Shown here: one piece after another, positions 26,445 to 34,958 of the stretch
How the letters are laid out: each line of letters opens with the position of its first letter
Position numbering within the stretch: the first letter of the stretch is position 1
Assembly: GCA_003612585.1 (NCBI GenBank)
Contig: RAZH01000001.1
Span: 558,001-622,000 of the forward strand
Direction: 5' to 3'
Length of the DNA stretch: 64,000 bases
DNA from: a bacterium 1XD42-54
Lineage (GTDB): Bacteria; Bacillota; Clostridia; Lachnospirales; Lachnospiraceae
Notes under the pieces: generated by a model
Database searches by the model: none
What the model was told of the DNA's origin: nothing
The model's input: the letters and a program-made list of their open reading frames with translations, nothing else
Program-made: the position numbers and the translations under genes

Positions 26445-27710
26445 TTAGTCAATGTTTGCCTGCACATTGTCACAGAACTCCTGTGCGTCAAGAGAACCGC
26501 TAAATACGCTCATGATATTTGCCTCAAAATATTCCTCTGCCTTTGCGCCGAGCAGAAATACCTTCTCCTCATTTGCTGCAAGCAATACATCTGCCATACC
26601 GATCTTTGTGGAAACTTCGTCAGAAGAAGGGGTTTCCTCCAGGGCCGGAATGGATGCATTGGAATTGATATAAGTCTGCTGGCCTTCGACTGTTGTCATC
26701 CACTGTGCAAACATCTTGGCTGCTTCTAGATTCTTCGTGTTCGGGTTAATGCTGTAACCGCCGTTTGCAGTAATGCATGCATAAACCTTTCCATCTTCAT
26801 CATTTGCAAGCTTGAATACATCAAAGTTCAGGTTTGCATTTGCATTCCGGATTGTAGAGAGCATCCAGGAACCGCAGATGATCATGCCAGTGCTTCCGGT
26901 CGCAAATTCCATACATGCCGCTGTTGCATCATTTGCCACAGAACTAATGGAGAAATATCCCTTGTTCTTCCAGTCAACCATTTTCTGAAGTGTATTCACA
27001 TTCACTTCCTCATTAAATGCAGCCGTGCCTTCTCCAAGTCTCGTAAAGAAATCCGGACCGCCTGCCTGTGTACATACCATGAAATCCCACGTATGCATAA
27101 TGGATGCCCAGTCCACACCAGCCAGCGTCAGAGGCACAATGCCATCCTCCAGCATCGTATCGCAAAGTGCCTCAAATTCAGCAACGGTTGTCGGAACTTC
27201 ATAGCCATTGTCTGTGAAAAGATCTGCGTTATAGTACACAGTTCTTGTATCAATGCTCGACGTCGGTACTGCATACAGCACATCGTCCACGTAACAGATT
27301 TCACTGATCATCGTCGGCTCACCGTCTTTTTCGAACAGAGACATGTCCACAAGATCTGTCAGCGGCAGTGCATTTCCCGCCTCCACCTGTCCTTCAAAAA
27401 CGGCATTCTTCGTACCGCAGGTCCAGAAGATGTCCGGCCCGTTGCCGGACTGAAAAGCAGTTGAAAGCGCTGTAAAATATGTATTTTCCGGTTTTGCTTC
27501 ATAACTGAAATCTATGTTCGGATACATCTCTTTGAGCACAGCAATCTGAGCCTCTGCACATACACCGCGCTCAGACGTGCCTTCCCAGATCACCAACTTC
27601 CCACTCAAGGAAGTATCCGGTTCTGCCGCAGCAGCCGGCATTGCCACACCCGCTGTCATAGCTCCTGATAACGTAACTGCCAAAAAAGTTTTCATCCACT
27701 GCTTTTTCAT
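26445..27710 (-). CDS. Sugar ABC transporter substrate-binding protein without lipobox
   Basis: The 421-residue protein is a family 1 (MalE-like) solute-binding protein. It has a classical signal peptide ending in an Ala-rich AAAAE site, then GKLVIWEG and the NGPDIFWTCG hinge region, and a C-terminal lobe with NGGYSINPNTKN. No cysteine follows the hydrophobic core, so the usual lipid anchor of Gram-positive binding proteins is missing. AAGGAGG precedes the ATG. It is the second gene of the operon, before the two permeases. The ligand is presumably the sugar handled by the kinase, aldolase and glycyl radical enzyme. Confidence 0.9.
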   Translation of the reverse strand: MKKQWMKTFLAVTLSGAMTAGVAMPAAAAEPDTSLSGKLVIWEGTSERGVCAEAQIAVLKEMYPNIDFSYEAKPENTYFTALSTAFQSGNGPDIFWTCGTKNAVFEGQVEAGNALPLTDLVDMSLFEKDGEPTMISEICYVDDVLYAVPTSSIDTRTVYYNADLFTDNGYEVPTTVAEFEALCDTMLEDGIVPLTLAGVDWASIMHTWDFMVCTQAGGPDFFTRLGEGTAAFNEEVNVNTLQKMVDWKNKGYFSISSVANDATAACMEFATGSTGMIICGSWMLSTIRNANANLNFDVFKLANDEDGKVYACITANGGYSINPNTKNLEAAKMFAQWMTTVEGQQTYINSNASIPALEETPSSDEVSTKIGMADVLLAANEEKVFLLGAKAEEYFEANIMSVFSGSLDAQEFCDNVQANID

Positions 27711-27796
27711 TTCGTTTCCTCCTTCTTTTGTTTATAAAACCCTTTTCCTAATACAACTTTTTATTTCTGTTACTTACTTATAGCAAATTCAGAATA

Positions 27797-28354
27797 CTAT
27801 TCATAATTTCTGTGGCGCTTCTCCATATCTTCATCCGTCAGGTTCATTTTCACCTTTAACTCCTGAGAAATAATATCGAAAAGCAGTACTGCTGACTGTT
27901 CATACAGATTTCCCATCAGCTGTTTTGTCTGTACAAGATCTCCTTTTGCCCTCCACGCCATGGCCGGAAGCCAGCAGACAACATCAGAAATCCTTCCGAT
28001 ATCACTGTCCGGATCTGCTGTAACCGTGACAACCTTTGCCCCTGCCTTTTTGGCAAGTTCTGCCAGATAAACAACGTGACTGTAAAAACCAGGACCGCAG
28101 GAAACGAAAAATACATCGCCTTCCCCCACGTTCGGCGCCGTATCCTCCATGCCCCAGTGAGCATCTTTCCCAAGATGCATCAGACGCATAACGAAAAACT
28201 TCAGTCCCAGCCCTTCACGGCCAGCGCCATAGCAAACAACTTTTTTTGCAGAAATGACTGCGTCCATCAGCGGCTCAATGTCTTTGTCAGACATCCGGTC
28301 CAGAACCTCCTGCAGCTCCTTCAGTTCCAGATTTGCACACTCTCTAAAACTCAT
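27797..28354 (-). CDS. SIS-domain sugar-phosphate isomerase (6-phospho-3-hexuloisomerase-like)
   Basis: The 185-residue protein is a single SIS domain of the HxlB/PHI type, with CYGAGREG near residue 42 and VSCGPGF in the phosphate-binding loop. AAAGGAGGG precedes the ATG at 28354, so the longer frame to 28417 is not the true start. It is the first gene of the glycyl radical operon, 48 bases after the promoter's likely start site. Proteins of this group isomerise 3-hexulose or related ketose phosphates; the substrate here is unknown. HxlA, the usual partner, is absent, and a class II aldolase is present instead. Confidence 0.82.
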   Translation of the reverse strand: MSFRECANLELKELQEVLDRMSDKDIEPLMDAVISAKKVVCYGAGREGLGLKFFVMRLMHLGKDAHWGMEDTAPNVGEGDVFFVSCGPGFYSHVVYLAELAKKAGAKVVTVTADPDSDIGRISDVVCWLPAMAWRAKGDLVQTKQLMGNLYEQSAVLLFDIISQELKVKMNLTDEDMEKRHRNYE

Positions 28355-28408
28355 AAGAAACCCTCCTTTAATGATATGATGCAATTTATTCTTCCTTTGT
28401 GTAGTTGT

Positions 28409-28437
28409 ATCATACACTAATTGAAATATTATTTCAA
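28409..28437 (-). promoter_or_regulatory. SigA promoter of the glycyl radical sugar operon
   Basis: On the minus strand the -35 is TTGAAA (28432-28437) and the -10 is TATGAT (28409-28414), with a 17-base spacer. The SIS gene starts about 55 bases downstream. Confidence 0.75.
28421..28437. promoter_or_regulatory. Perfect 17-bp palindrome, probable RpiR operator
   Basis: TTGAAATATTATTTCAA has eight-base arms around one central base. It covers the -35 element and most of the spacer, where a bound repressor would block polymerase. Several RpiR-family operators share a TGAAA...TTTCA layout, and the operon encodes an RpiR protein. Confidence 0.65.
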
Positions 28438-28524
28438 TATATTTTTCATCTTTGTAATATTATTTCCGTTTCTTTCTACCAATTTCACAATTTTATACTT
28501 TGATTTCTATGCATAACACACAAA

Positions 28525-28571
28525 AACAGAGTACTATCAAATATCAAAAAGATATTTTTCAGTACTCTGTT
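28525..28571 (-). terminator. Terminator of the multi-span membrane protein gene
   Basis: AACAGAGTACT (28525-28535) and AGTACTCTGTT (28561-28571) form the outer stem, and AAATATC/GATATTT (28539-28545, 28551-28557) the inner stem. TTTTTGTG follows on the minus strand. Confidence 0.8.
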
Positions 28572-28625
28572 CTTAAAATCATTCTCTTTTTATCTTACAT
28601 CTCTATGTTATAGATATTGTCCTAT

Positions 28626-30509
28626 TCATCCTTCGCCTCGCAAAATACAAAGTCCAATCAGAAATGGCGCCGCATAAATCAGGGGCATAATATAACGGAA
28701 GTTCCCGTTTGCCGGACAGATCAGAAGAATCCCTGTTGAAAGAACCGACATCAGTCCCGGGATGAGATATGCATAGTTTCTTTTCCGTATCATATCAAGA
28801 ACAAAATAAACCACAATCCATGCATACATTCCCACACTAAACAGTAAATTCACAATCGGAATGCGCTGCAAAGTGTCTACCGCCATCTGAACCGCTTGTA
28901 ATACCGTTTCGGACAAAAACGGCGCCTCAAACGACAGCACACCCTCTTCCTTCCAATGAGACTTCTGCTTAAAATCCCTGTAGACCATTCCGGATGGCTG
29001 ATCCAGGTAGAAAAATCCATAGCAGTTGTTAAGCACCGCCTCTATATACGTACCCGGATGCCGCAGCAGCATCCCAAACCATGCGTTCAGATAAGCGGCA
29101 AGCTCCTGCGATGTGCAGTCCTGGCGAAACGTATATTTCACGGGATCAGTCAGCTGTGGATTGTATTTTTCTGCCAGTTTCTCATATTCAATCACACCGT
29201 CAATCGCTTCTTTTTCTTCCGGCGTCACCTCCTCAGGATACTGTTTCACATAACGCGCTGTCTGCTGAAACAAAATGCCCAACATCTCCTGACGGCCTCC
29301 CGGTGCAACCTTCCACTTGGGAAGCAATACCCCTATCCATACAAACTGAAACAGCAAAATTGGGAGCAACAAAGAGGCAACCACAGCAATCCAGTAACGG
29401 CGGTAAACGGTCAGGATCACCACCAGCACCACCAGCATCATATATACCCCCTGGCTGCGAAACAGCATTATCAGCAGGCTGTCCAAAGCAAACCCTGCAC
29501 AAAATAATTTTTTCTTCAGACAAGCGCCCTTTGAGCGTACAATCTCCAATAAAAGCACTGACAGAATCAGGCAGAAGACACCAAAGGCCGTATCTTTCAA
29601 CATACAGATTGCATACATCGGATAAAGTGGAAAAAATGCCGTGAAAAAAAGCCCTGCTTTCATGCAACGCCTGGACAATCCTGCCCACCGCAGATAAAAC
29701 CAAACCCCGGAAAGTGTAAATGCCATAAAAATCATCTGCAACAACACATATAGCGCCACACCTACCGCCGCATTTCCAAGCCATACTCCAACCTTGACAA
29801 AAACTCCTGCCAGCACTGTCGTAAAAAACGGGAAATGATTGCTCAGATAAATATCCTTTCCGCGCACTGCTGACAATTTCCGTGTCCACGTGGACTGCCC
29901 GAAAAACTGCGCAATCTGACTTGCTGTGTCATTCCCGGAAGTTCCCGGAAAAAACAAAATAAAATAAGGCAGCCAGCAGAGAAAAACCAGCAGTGCAGCT
30001 GTCACAAAGTATTTTCCTGAAAAAACGCCTGCGCCTGTATTCTCTTTTCCAGAAACTTTTTCCATAAAATGAAATGCAAAAAGAATCAGATAATAAACCG
30101 GCACCGATGCCCCCAGAATGATAAGCAATGCCCGTAAAAACACAAATTTCCCGCCAAAAAGCATCCCCCAGCTGTCACATATACTATAAGATTTTCCAAG
30201 AAACTGCATACCCGAAAAACACACGGCAAAAATTGCAGCCAGAACGCGATCGCGGCTTTGAAATTCTCTTTTCCGTACTTCTTTTATCAAAAAAACCATT
30301 AGGAATGCAATCAAAAAGGGCAGAATCCTCTCGGCTGACAGGGAACGCTCCAGCCTTGCCAAAAAAGAGGCCAGCACTCCATATCCCTCCAGCCCTTCAC
30401 CGGATACGCACCAGGCATCCATATCCACTCCGCATGTGAGTCCGATTGCTGAGAAAATTGCCAGAAAAATCATGCTCCACATCTTTCGTATTGATATTTT
30501 TCTTTCCAT
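28626..30509 (-). CDS. Multi-span membrane protein, DUF6020/PMT-like
   Basis: The 627-residue protein has about a dozen hydrophobic spans and a large loop near residues 390-500 after the central spans, in the style of DUF6020 proteins and lipid-dependent glycosyltransferases. FPGTSGNDTASQIAQFFG and an SNHFP segment in the first extracytoplasmic part resemble the conserved acidic/His loop of that group. A sugar-transfer role is inference. ATG at 30509 has GAGGAG six bases upstream; the frame is open to 30611. It appears to be a single-gene unit with the terminator at 28525-28571. Confidence 0.7.
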   Translation of the reverse strand: MERKISIRKMWSMIFLAIFSAIGLTCGVDMDAWCVSGEGLEGYGVLASFLARLERSLSAERILPFLIAFLMVFLIKEVRKREFQSRDRVLAAIFAVCFSGMQFLGKSYSICDSWGMLFGGKFVFLRALLIILGASVPVYYLILFAFHFMEKVSGKENTGAGVFSGKYFVTAALLVFLCWLPYFILFFPGTSGNDTASQIAQFFGQSTWTRKLSAVRGKDIYLSNHFPFFTTVLAGVFVKVGVWLGNAAVGVALYVLLQMIFMAFTLSGVWFYLRWAGLSRRCMKAGLFFTAFFPLYPMYAICMLKDTAFGVFCLILSVLLLEIVRSKGACLKKKLFCAGFALDSLLIMLFRSQGVYMMLVVLVVILTVYRRYWIAVVASLLLPILLFQFVWIGVLLPKWKVAPGGRQEMLGILFQQTARYVKQYPEEVTPEEKEAIDGVIEYEKLAEKYNPQLTDPVKYTFRQDCTSQELAAYLNAWFGMLLRHPGTYIEAVLNNCYGFFYLDQPSGMVYRDFKQKSHWKEEGVLSFEAPFLSETVLQAVQMAVDTLQRIPIVNLLFSVGMYAWIVVYFVLDMIRKRNYAYLIPGLMSVLSTGILLICPANGNFRYIMPLIYAAPFLIGLCILRGEG

Positions 30510-30590
30510 TTTCAACTCCTCACCATCCATCTGCATTCTTTCATCCGGTCCGCCCGCAAACCAACCTTTTCCTGCCCGCCTACAGACTAA

Positions 30591-30692
30591 CAGACTACAC
30601 CTCTCAGCCATTTCAGTCCGTGTGCAGACTACACTTCCCGTTCATTTCTGTCTATACGCAGACTATATTCTTATTTCGCGATCACAGATCGC
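30591..30692. repeat. Degenerate 34-bp tandem repeat, three units
   Basis: Units begin CAGACTACAC at 30591, CAGACTACAC at 30625 and CAGACTATAT at 30659, exactly 34 bases apart. Units one and two agree at about 24 of 34 positions. The unit borders carry short AGTC/GACT inverted repeats. The array fills the gap between rsmI and the membrane protein gene. Confidence 0.5.
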
Positions 30693-31542
30693 CTGCCTTC
30701 TTCTCCAGCAGCATGGCATAAACCTCCCGCTTCGTAAGACCTCGATCCTTTGCCGCGCATTTCATGGCTTCTTTTCGGTCCATCCCCTGTTTTTCGTAGA
30801 TCTGTACGTGAGTTTCAATATCTGTATCCGCCCAGGATTTCTGTGCTTCCTGTTCCAGCTCATCCGGGCTGCGGCCCTCCATTACTATCACACATTCCCC
30901 TTTGGGGCCGTCCGCCTCATAATGTACAATTGCCTTCGAAAGCGTGGTCTGAAACACCGTTTCATACCGTTTCGTCAGCTCACGGCATACGGTTACACGG
31001 CGATCCCCCAGCGCTTCCAGAAGTTCCCCCAGAGTACGCAGCAGCCGATGTGGCGCCTCATACAAAATAGTCGTTCTGGTCTCGGTTTTCAGTTCTTCTA
31101 AAATCCGTTGCTTTTCCTTCTTTTCCTGCGGTAAAAATGCTTCAAAACAAAAACGCCGTGTAGGAAGGCCCGAAAGAGTGAGCGCTGTCACACAGGCGCA
31201 GGCGCCCGGGAGGGAGGTTACCTCAATACCGGCTTCATAACAAAGACGCACAAGCTCTTCGCCCGGGTCCGAAATCCCCGGCGTCCCGGCGTCTGTAATC
31301 AGCGCAACATTCTGTCCGGAACGCATTTTCTCAATCAGAACATACGCCTTTTCTATTTTATTGTACTCATGGTAGCTTGTCATCGGCGTACGGATATCAA
31401 AATGATTCAGCAGATGCAGGCTGTTGCGCGTATCCTCCGCTGCAATTAAATCTGCCTCGCGCAGGGTTCGAAGCACCCGCATCGTGATGTCTTCCAGATT
31501 GCCGATCGGCGTCGCACACAAAAATAACTTTCCCTGTTCCAT
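30682..31542 (-). CDS. rsmI: 16S rRNA C1402 2'-O-methyltransferase
   Basis: The 286-residue protein is an SAM-dependent methylase of the RsmI/YraL family that methylates the ribose of C1402 in the decoding centre. The N-terminal ATPIGNLEDIT, AAEDTR and SDPGEELV motifs are characteristic. A short C-terminal helical domain ends it. The start at 31542 has GAGAGGGAG upstream, although the frame is open to 31611. It lies ten bases after trmN6 and ends the housekeeping operon, as in Bacillus yabC. Confidence 0.94.
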   Translation of the reverse strand: MEQGKLFLCATPIGNLEDITMRVLRTLREADLIAAEDTRNSLHLLNHFDIRTPMTSYHEYNKIEKAYVLIEKMRSGQNVALITDAGTPGISDPGEELVRLCYEAGIEVTSLPGACACVTALTLSGLPTRRFCFEAFLPQEKKEKQRILEELKTETRTTILYEAPHRLLRTLGELLEALGDRRVTVCRELTKRYETVFQTTLSKAIVHYEADGPKGECVIVMEGRSPDELEQEAQKSWADTDIETHVQIYEKQGMDRKEAMKCAAKDRGLTKREVYAMLLEKKAGDL

Positions 31543-31552
31543 TGTCTCCCTC

Positions 31553-32290
31553 TCAATACCCATAAATCTCTGTAATCTCCGGCATATACACTCCAGGTTC
31601 CCGGTATACAATCAGCGGTTTTTCCACTGTCATCCGCGGTTTTCCGCCGCGCACAGCTTCGATCAGAACCATATTTGGTTCACGGTCCACATAAGGATAG
31701 ACAAGCTGCATCCTTTTCGGCTCCAAACCGTACTTTACCATTGTGCAAATAATTTCTGCCAGCCGAAACGGCCGATGCACCAGAAAAAAACTGCCTCCGG
31801 GGCGTACCAGCTTTGCCGCTGCACGCACCACATCTTCCAGCGTACAGAGAATTTCATGCCGGGCCGCCGCCTTTTCCAGATCAGGATTTACCAGCCCGTG
31901 CTGTCCCATCATATATGGAGGATTCGACGTAACGGTGTCAAAAGAAGCCGGAGCAAACAGCTCCCCGGCCTCCTTAATATCTCCTCTGACGATTTCCACC
32001 TTTTCCTGCAAGTCATTGAGCAGTACGCTTCGCGCAGCCATATCCGCACTGGTCGGTGAAATCTCCAGCCCCGTAAAATGACGGCCCTGCGTCTTTGCTG
32101 CAAGCAAAATCGGAATAATGCCTGTACCAGTCCCCAGATCAAGCGCAGTTCCCTGCTCTTTTACCTTCGCAAAACCGGAAAGTAAAACAGCGTCCATCCC
32201 GAAACAGAACAGCTTTCCGTTTTGGATAATCTGAAATCCATTCCGGTGCAGATCATCCACGCGTTCTCCTTCTTTCAGCTCAATCTTCAT
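31553..32290 (-). CDS. trmN6: tRNA1(Val) adenine-37 N6-methyltransferase-like
   Basis: The 245-residue protein is a class I SAM methyltransferase with LDLGTGTGIIPILLA for cofactor binding and the catalytic NPPYM of N6-adenine methylases. The N-terminal DLHRNGFQIIQN...GMDAVLL is typical of the TrmN6/YabB family. Its ATG overlaps the ricT stop (ATGA-style, 11 bases), implying coupled translation. In this operon position Bacillus has yabB. Confidence 0.88.
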   Translation of the reverse strand: MKIELKEGERVDDLHRNGFQIIQNGKLFCFGMDAVLLSGFAKVKEQGTALDLGTGTGIIPILLAAKTQGRHFTGLEISPTSADMAARSVLLNDLQEKVEIVRGDIKEAGELFAPASFDTVTSNPPYMMGQHGLVNPDLEKAAARHEILCTLEDVVRAAAKLVRPGGSFFLVHRPFRLAEIICTMVKYGLEPKRMQLVYPYVDREPNMVLIEAVRGGKPRMTVEKPLIVYREPGVYMPEITEIYGY

Positions 32291-33224
32291 CCAGCTTTGA
32301 TTTCCCTTCTTTTTTCTCAAGCGCTTCCAGTTCGCGCAGCTCCTTATCGACGGAATTGTCCTTACCGCTCCTGTCGATTTTCTCGCCCTTACCGCCCTTT
32401 TCTCTGCGGCGTTTTGGCTTAAACTTTAATTCACTGACGTCGTATTCCTGTATTTCCTTCTCATCATCCACATCTACCAGCAGTTTTACCTTCTGACGCA
32501 GCACATTTACGCTATGCACTTCACCCTTTCTTCCGTCAAGTGTCGTGACCGTATCGCCGATCCCCGGAAGGCGGTTGTTCAGATATTCGTACGTATCCTC
32601 CTCATTTTTGAGGCAACACATCAGACGGCCGCAGACACCTGAAATCTTCGTCGGGTTCAGGGAAAGGTTCTGCTCCTTCGCCATCTTGATCGAAACCGGC
32701 GCAAACTCGGAAAGGTAGCTGTTGCAACACAAAATACGACCACATATGCCGATGCCGCCCAGGATCTTCGTCTCATCCCGGACACCGATCTGACGCAGTT
32801 CAATCCGCATTTTAAATACGGCGGCCAGATCCTTTACCAGCTCCCGGAAATCAATCCTGCCATCCGCCGTAAAATAAAACAGTACTTTATTGTTATCAAA
32901 TGTATACTCTGCATCAATCAGCTTCATCTCAAGTCCGTGCTTTATAATCTTTTCCTGACAGATTTTTAACGCATCTCTTTCTTTGACACGGTTTCTCTGC
33001 GCACGTGCGTCATCATCCGGCGTCGCCACACGGATCACACCCTTGAGCGGCTGCACAATCGTCTCCTCCGGCACACTTCGCACCGGACCGATCACAGTAC
33101 CATACTCAACGCCCCGGGCTGTCTCCACAATCACGTGATCTCCCGGCTCAATCTTATATCCCTTCGGGTCAAAGTAATATACTTTCCCTGCATTTCTGAA
33201 TCGTACTCCAACTATTTTAACCAT
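32280..33224 (-). CDS. ricT: PSP1-domain protein RicT (YaaT)
   Basis: The 314-residue protein begins with the PSP1 fold and carries two cysteine pairs, GRILCCNSYL and GRLMCCLKNE, that bind a [4Fe-4S] cluster in the Ric complex. In Bacillus, RicT with RicA and RicF promotes RNA processing by RNase Y and sporulation/competence phosphorelay. The C-terminus is Lys/Glu-rich. ATG at 33224 has AAGGAG eight bases upstream and overlaps the holB stop. Its place between holB and trmN6 is the conserved Firmicutes order. Confidence 0.93.
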   Translation of the reverse strand: MVKIVGVRFRNAGKVYYFDPKGYKIEPGDHVIVETARGVEYGTVIGPVRSVPEETIVQPLKGVIRVATPDDDARAQRNRVKERDALKICQEKIIKHGLEMKLIDAEYTFDNNKVLFYFTADGRIDFRELVKDLAAVFKMRIELRQIGVRDETKILGGIGICGRILCCNSYLSEFAPVSIKMAKEQNLSLNPTKISGVCGRLMCCLKNEEDTYEYLNNRLPGIGDTVTTLDGRKGEVHSVNVLRQKVKLLVDVDDEKEIQEYDVSELKFKPKRRREKGGKGEKIDRSGKDNSVDKELRELEALEKKEGKSKLDED

Positions 33225-34215
33225 GTATATTCTCCTTAATGACAAGGAACAGAAGTTCCATTGTCAGATCAAAATTAACGTTCGCGGACAGCCTTGTCTT
33301 GGCATTTTCGATCGCTTTCATGACTTCCTCCACGCCTTCATAAGAGCAAAGGCTTACTGTCTCACGTATCGTCCGGATCTCATCCCGGAAAATAATGCCG
33401 TCAATGTCCCTCGTCGCCTTGAAATATACCATATCCCGGTACCAGAGCGCAAGGATATCCAGATAATCCTGAACAGAAAGCTTGTATTCCTGTACCTCCT
33501 TTACGTAATCAATCAGCTCGCTGACCTCCATTTTGCCAGCATTTCGCAGAAGCTGCATAGCTGAAGCCTTGATCGCTGAAAAATCCTCCGAGGAAGCCAG
33601 ACGCACCGCTTTTCCGATATTTCCCTGTGCAAATGCGACACAGATGTCCGCCTGGTAATCCGGCACCTGAAGCTCCTCCATCAGGTACTGCTTTACCTGC
33701 TGATCCGGAACAGGCTTCAGGCTAAGAAGCACGCATCTGGAACGAATCGTATCAAGAAAAATCTGTTCATTTGCGGTAAGCAAAAGAATGACCGCATACT
33801 CGGGCGGCTCTTCGATCGTCTTCAGAATCGCATTTTGCGCCTGCACGGTCATTTTCTCCGCGTCCTGAATGATATAAATCTTGTATTTTCCATTGTACGG
33901 GCGAATCTGAATGTCTCCTGTGAGCTGTTCACGAATATCCTCGACACCGATGCTCGCAGGCTTCTCATGCCGCACATAAATAATATCCGGATGATTTCCG
34001 CTTAGCGCCTGACGGCAGGAATGGCACGTGCCACAGGGATGCTCTCCTTCTCCCGTACACTGAAGCGTCTCTGCAAATGCCTGGGCCAGCCGATGCTTGC
34101 CTGTCCCCTTTTCTCCACTGAAAATATATGCATGACTGACCTGCCCGTTCTCAATTGCCCGCCTCAGATGGGCAATCTCCTGTTCATGTCCAAGAATATC
34201 GTTAAATCCTGCCAT
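33217..34215 (-). CDS. holB: DNA polymerase III delta-prime subunit
   Basis: The 332-residue protein is a clamp-loader AAA+ subunit. The P-loop reads SGEKGTGKHRLA, a zinc module contains CTGEGEHPCGTCHSC, and sensor-1 SRC follows in TIRSRCVLLSL. The C-terminal collar helices end the protein. A GGTGGAGG site precedes the ATG. It is followed by ricT with an eight-base overlap. A separate promoter may lie in the 145-base gap upstream, where TATATT (34311-34316, minus strand) is a candidate -10. Confidence 0.93.
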   Translation of the reverse strand: MAGFNDILGHEQEIAHLRRAIENGQVSHAYIFSGEKGTGKHRLAQAFAETLQCTGEGEHPCGTCHSCRQALSGNHPDIIYVRHEKPASIGVEDIREQLTGDIQIRPYNGKYKIYIIQDAEKMTVQAQNAILKTIEEPPEYAVILLLTANEQIFLDTIRSRCVLLSLKPVPDQQVKQYLMEELQVPDYQADICVAFAQGNIGKAVRLASSEDFSAIKASAMQLLRNAGKMEVSELIDYVKEVQEYKLSVQDYLDILALWYRDMVYFKATRDIDGIIFRDEIRTIRETVSLCSYEGVEEVMKAIENAKTRLSANVNFDLTMELLFLVIKENIHG

Positions 34216-34360
34216 ATGCTGCCTCCACCTTCTGTTTCAGTTGCTCTGAACTCCTGATTTCGTATATTTTCTCAGGCCCGTCCTCTCATCGCTTTGCAAC
34301 TTTCTACCTTAATATAACACATTTTAAGGTTCATGGGAAGCGGTTCGCACGTCTGTTCTC

Positions 34361-34948
34361 TTAAGATTTTATTATATATTCCGCCACCTCATCCATGCAT
34401 AGCTGACGGTCTCCATTATTCGAAAATCGTTTTGTAATTCCGGCCCTCTGAATATTTTCTTCTGAAAAATCTTTCTGGTCTGCCAGAAAACGTCTGCATA
34501 CCTCGTCATAGTTCGGTACCGGCTGTTTTTTCTCCCGCTTAATCGAGCGTTCTAGCCTCTTCTCATCGTCAACTTCTATGTAAACCGGCACGACACGGTC
34601 GTTTCCGTAATAATTTTTCACTTTCTCATAGGATTCCAGCGTACCGAGCGCCAGATAATTATTTTGCGCTATATCCATCGTGTCGCCGTCTGCGGTAAAA
34701 TAATGCCACGGTCCCTGCACCGTATGATACGTACGAAGCTCAATTACCTGCCCCTTTTCCTGCAACTCTTCCAAACGCTCCTGCGTCACAAAATGATACT
34801 GCACACCGTCCGTCTCTTTGGCCCGAATCGGCCTTGTCGTGTACATGATAAACGGAACCAGCCCCAGCTCCGGGCGCATAAGAAGCTCCTCATAAATCGT
34901 ATCCTTTCCTGACGAACTTTTTCCCATAATATAAAATAACTTTCCCAT
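34361..34948 (-). CDS. Guanylate-kinase-like nucleotide kinase
   Basis: The 195-residue protein has the guanylate kinase fold with a P-loop MGKSSSGKDT, YTTRPIRAKETDGVQYHF for GMP binding, and a lid with RSIKREKK. The P-loop differs from the usual GPSGAGKST. It lies where Bacillus has thymidylate kinase in the yaaO-tmk-holB order, so it may be a second, specialised guanylate kinase; a housekeeping gmk is usually found near rpoZ. AAGGGGAG precedes the ATG at 34948, 10 bases after the decarboxylase gene. Confidence 0.8.
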   Translation of the reverse strand: MGKLFYIMGKSSSGKDTIYEELLMRPELGLVPFIMYTTRPIRAKETDGVQYHFVTQERLEELQEKGQVIELRTYHTVQGPWHYFTADGDTMDIAQNNYLALGTLESYEKVKNYYGNDRVVPVYIEVDDEKRLERSIKREKKQPVPNYDEVCRRFLADQKDFSEENIQRAGITKRFSNNGDRQLCMDEVAEYIIKS

Positions 34949-34958
34949 ACTTCTCCCC

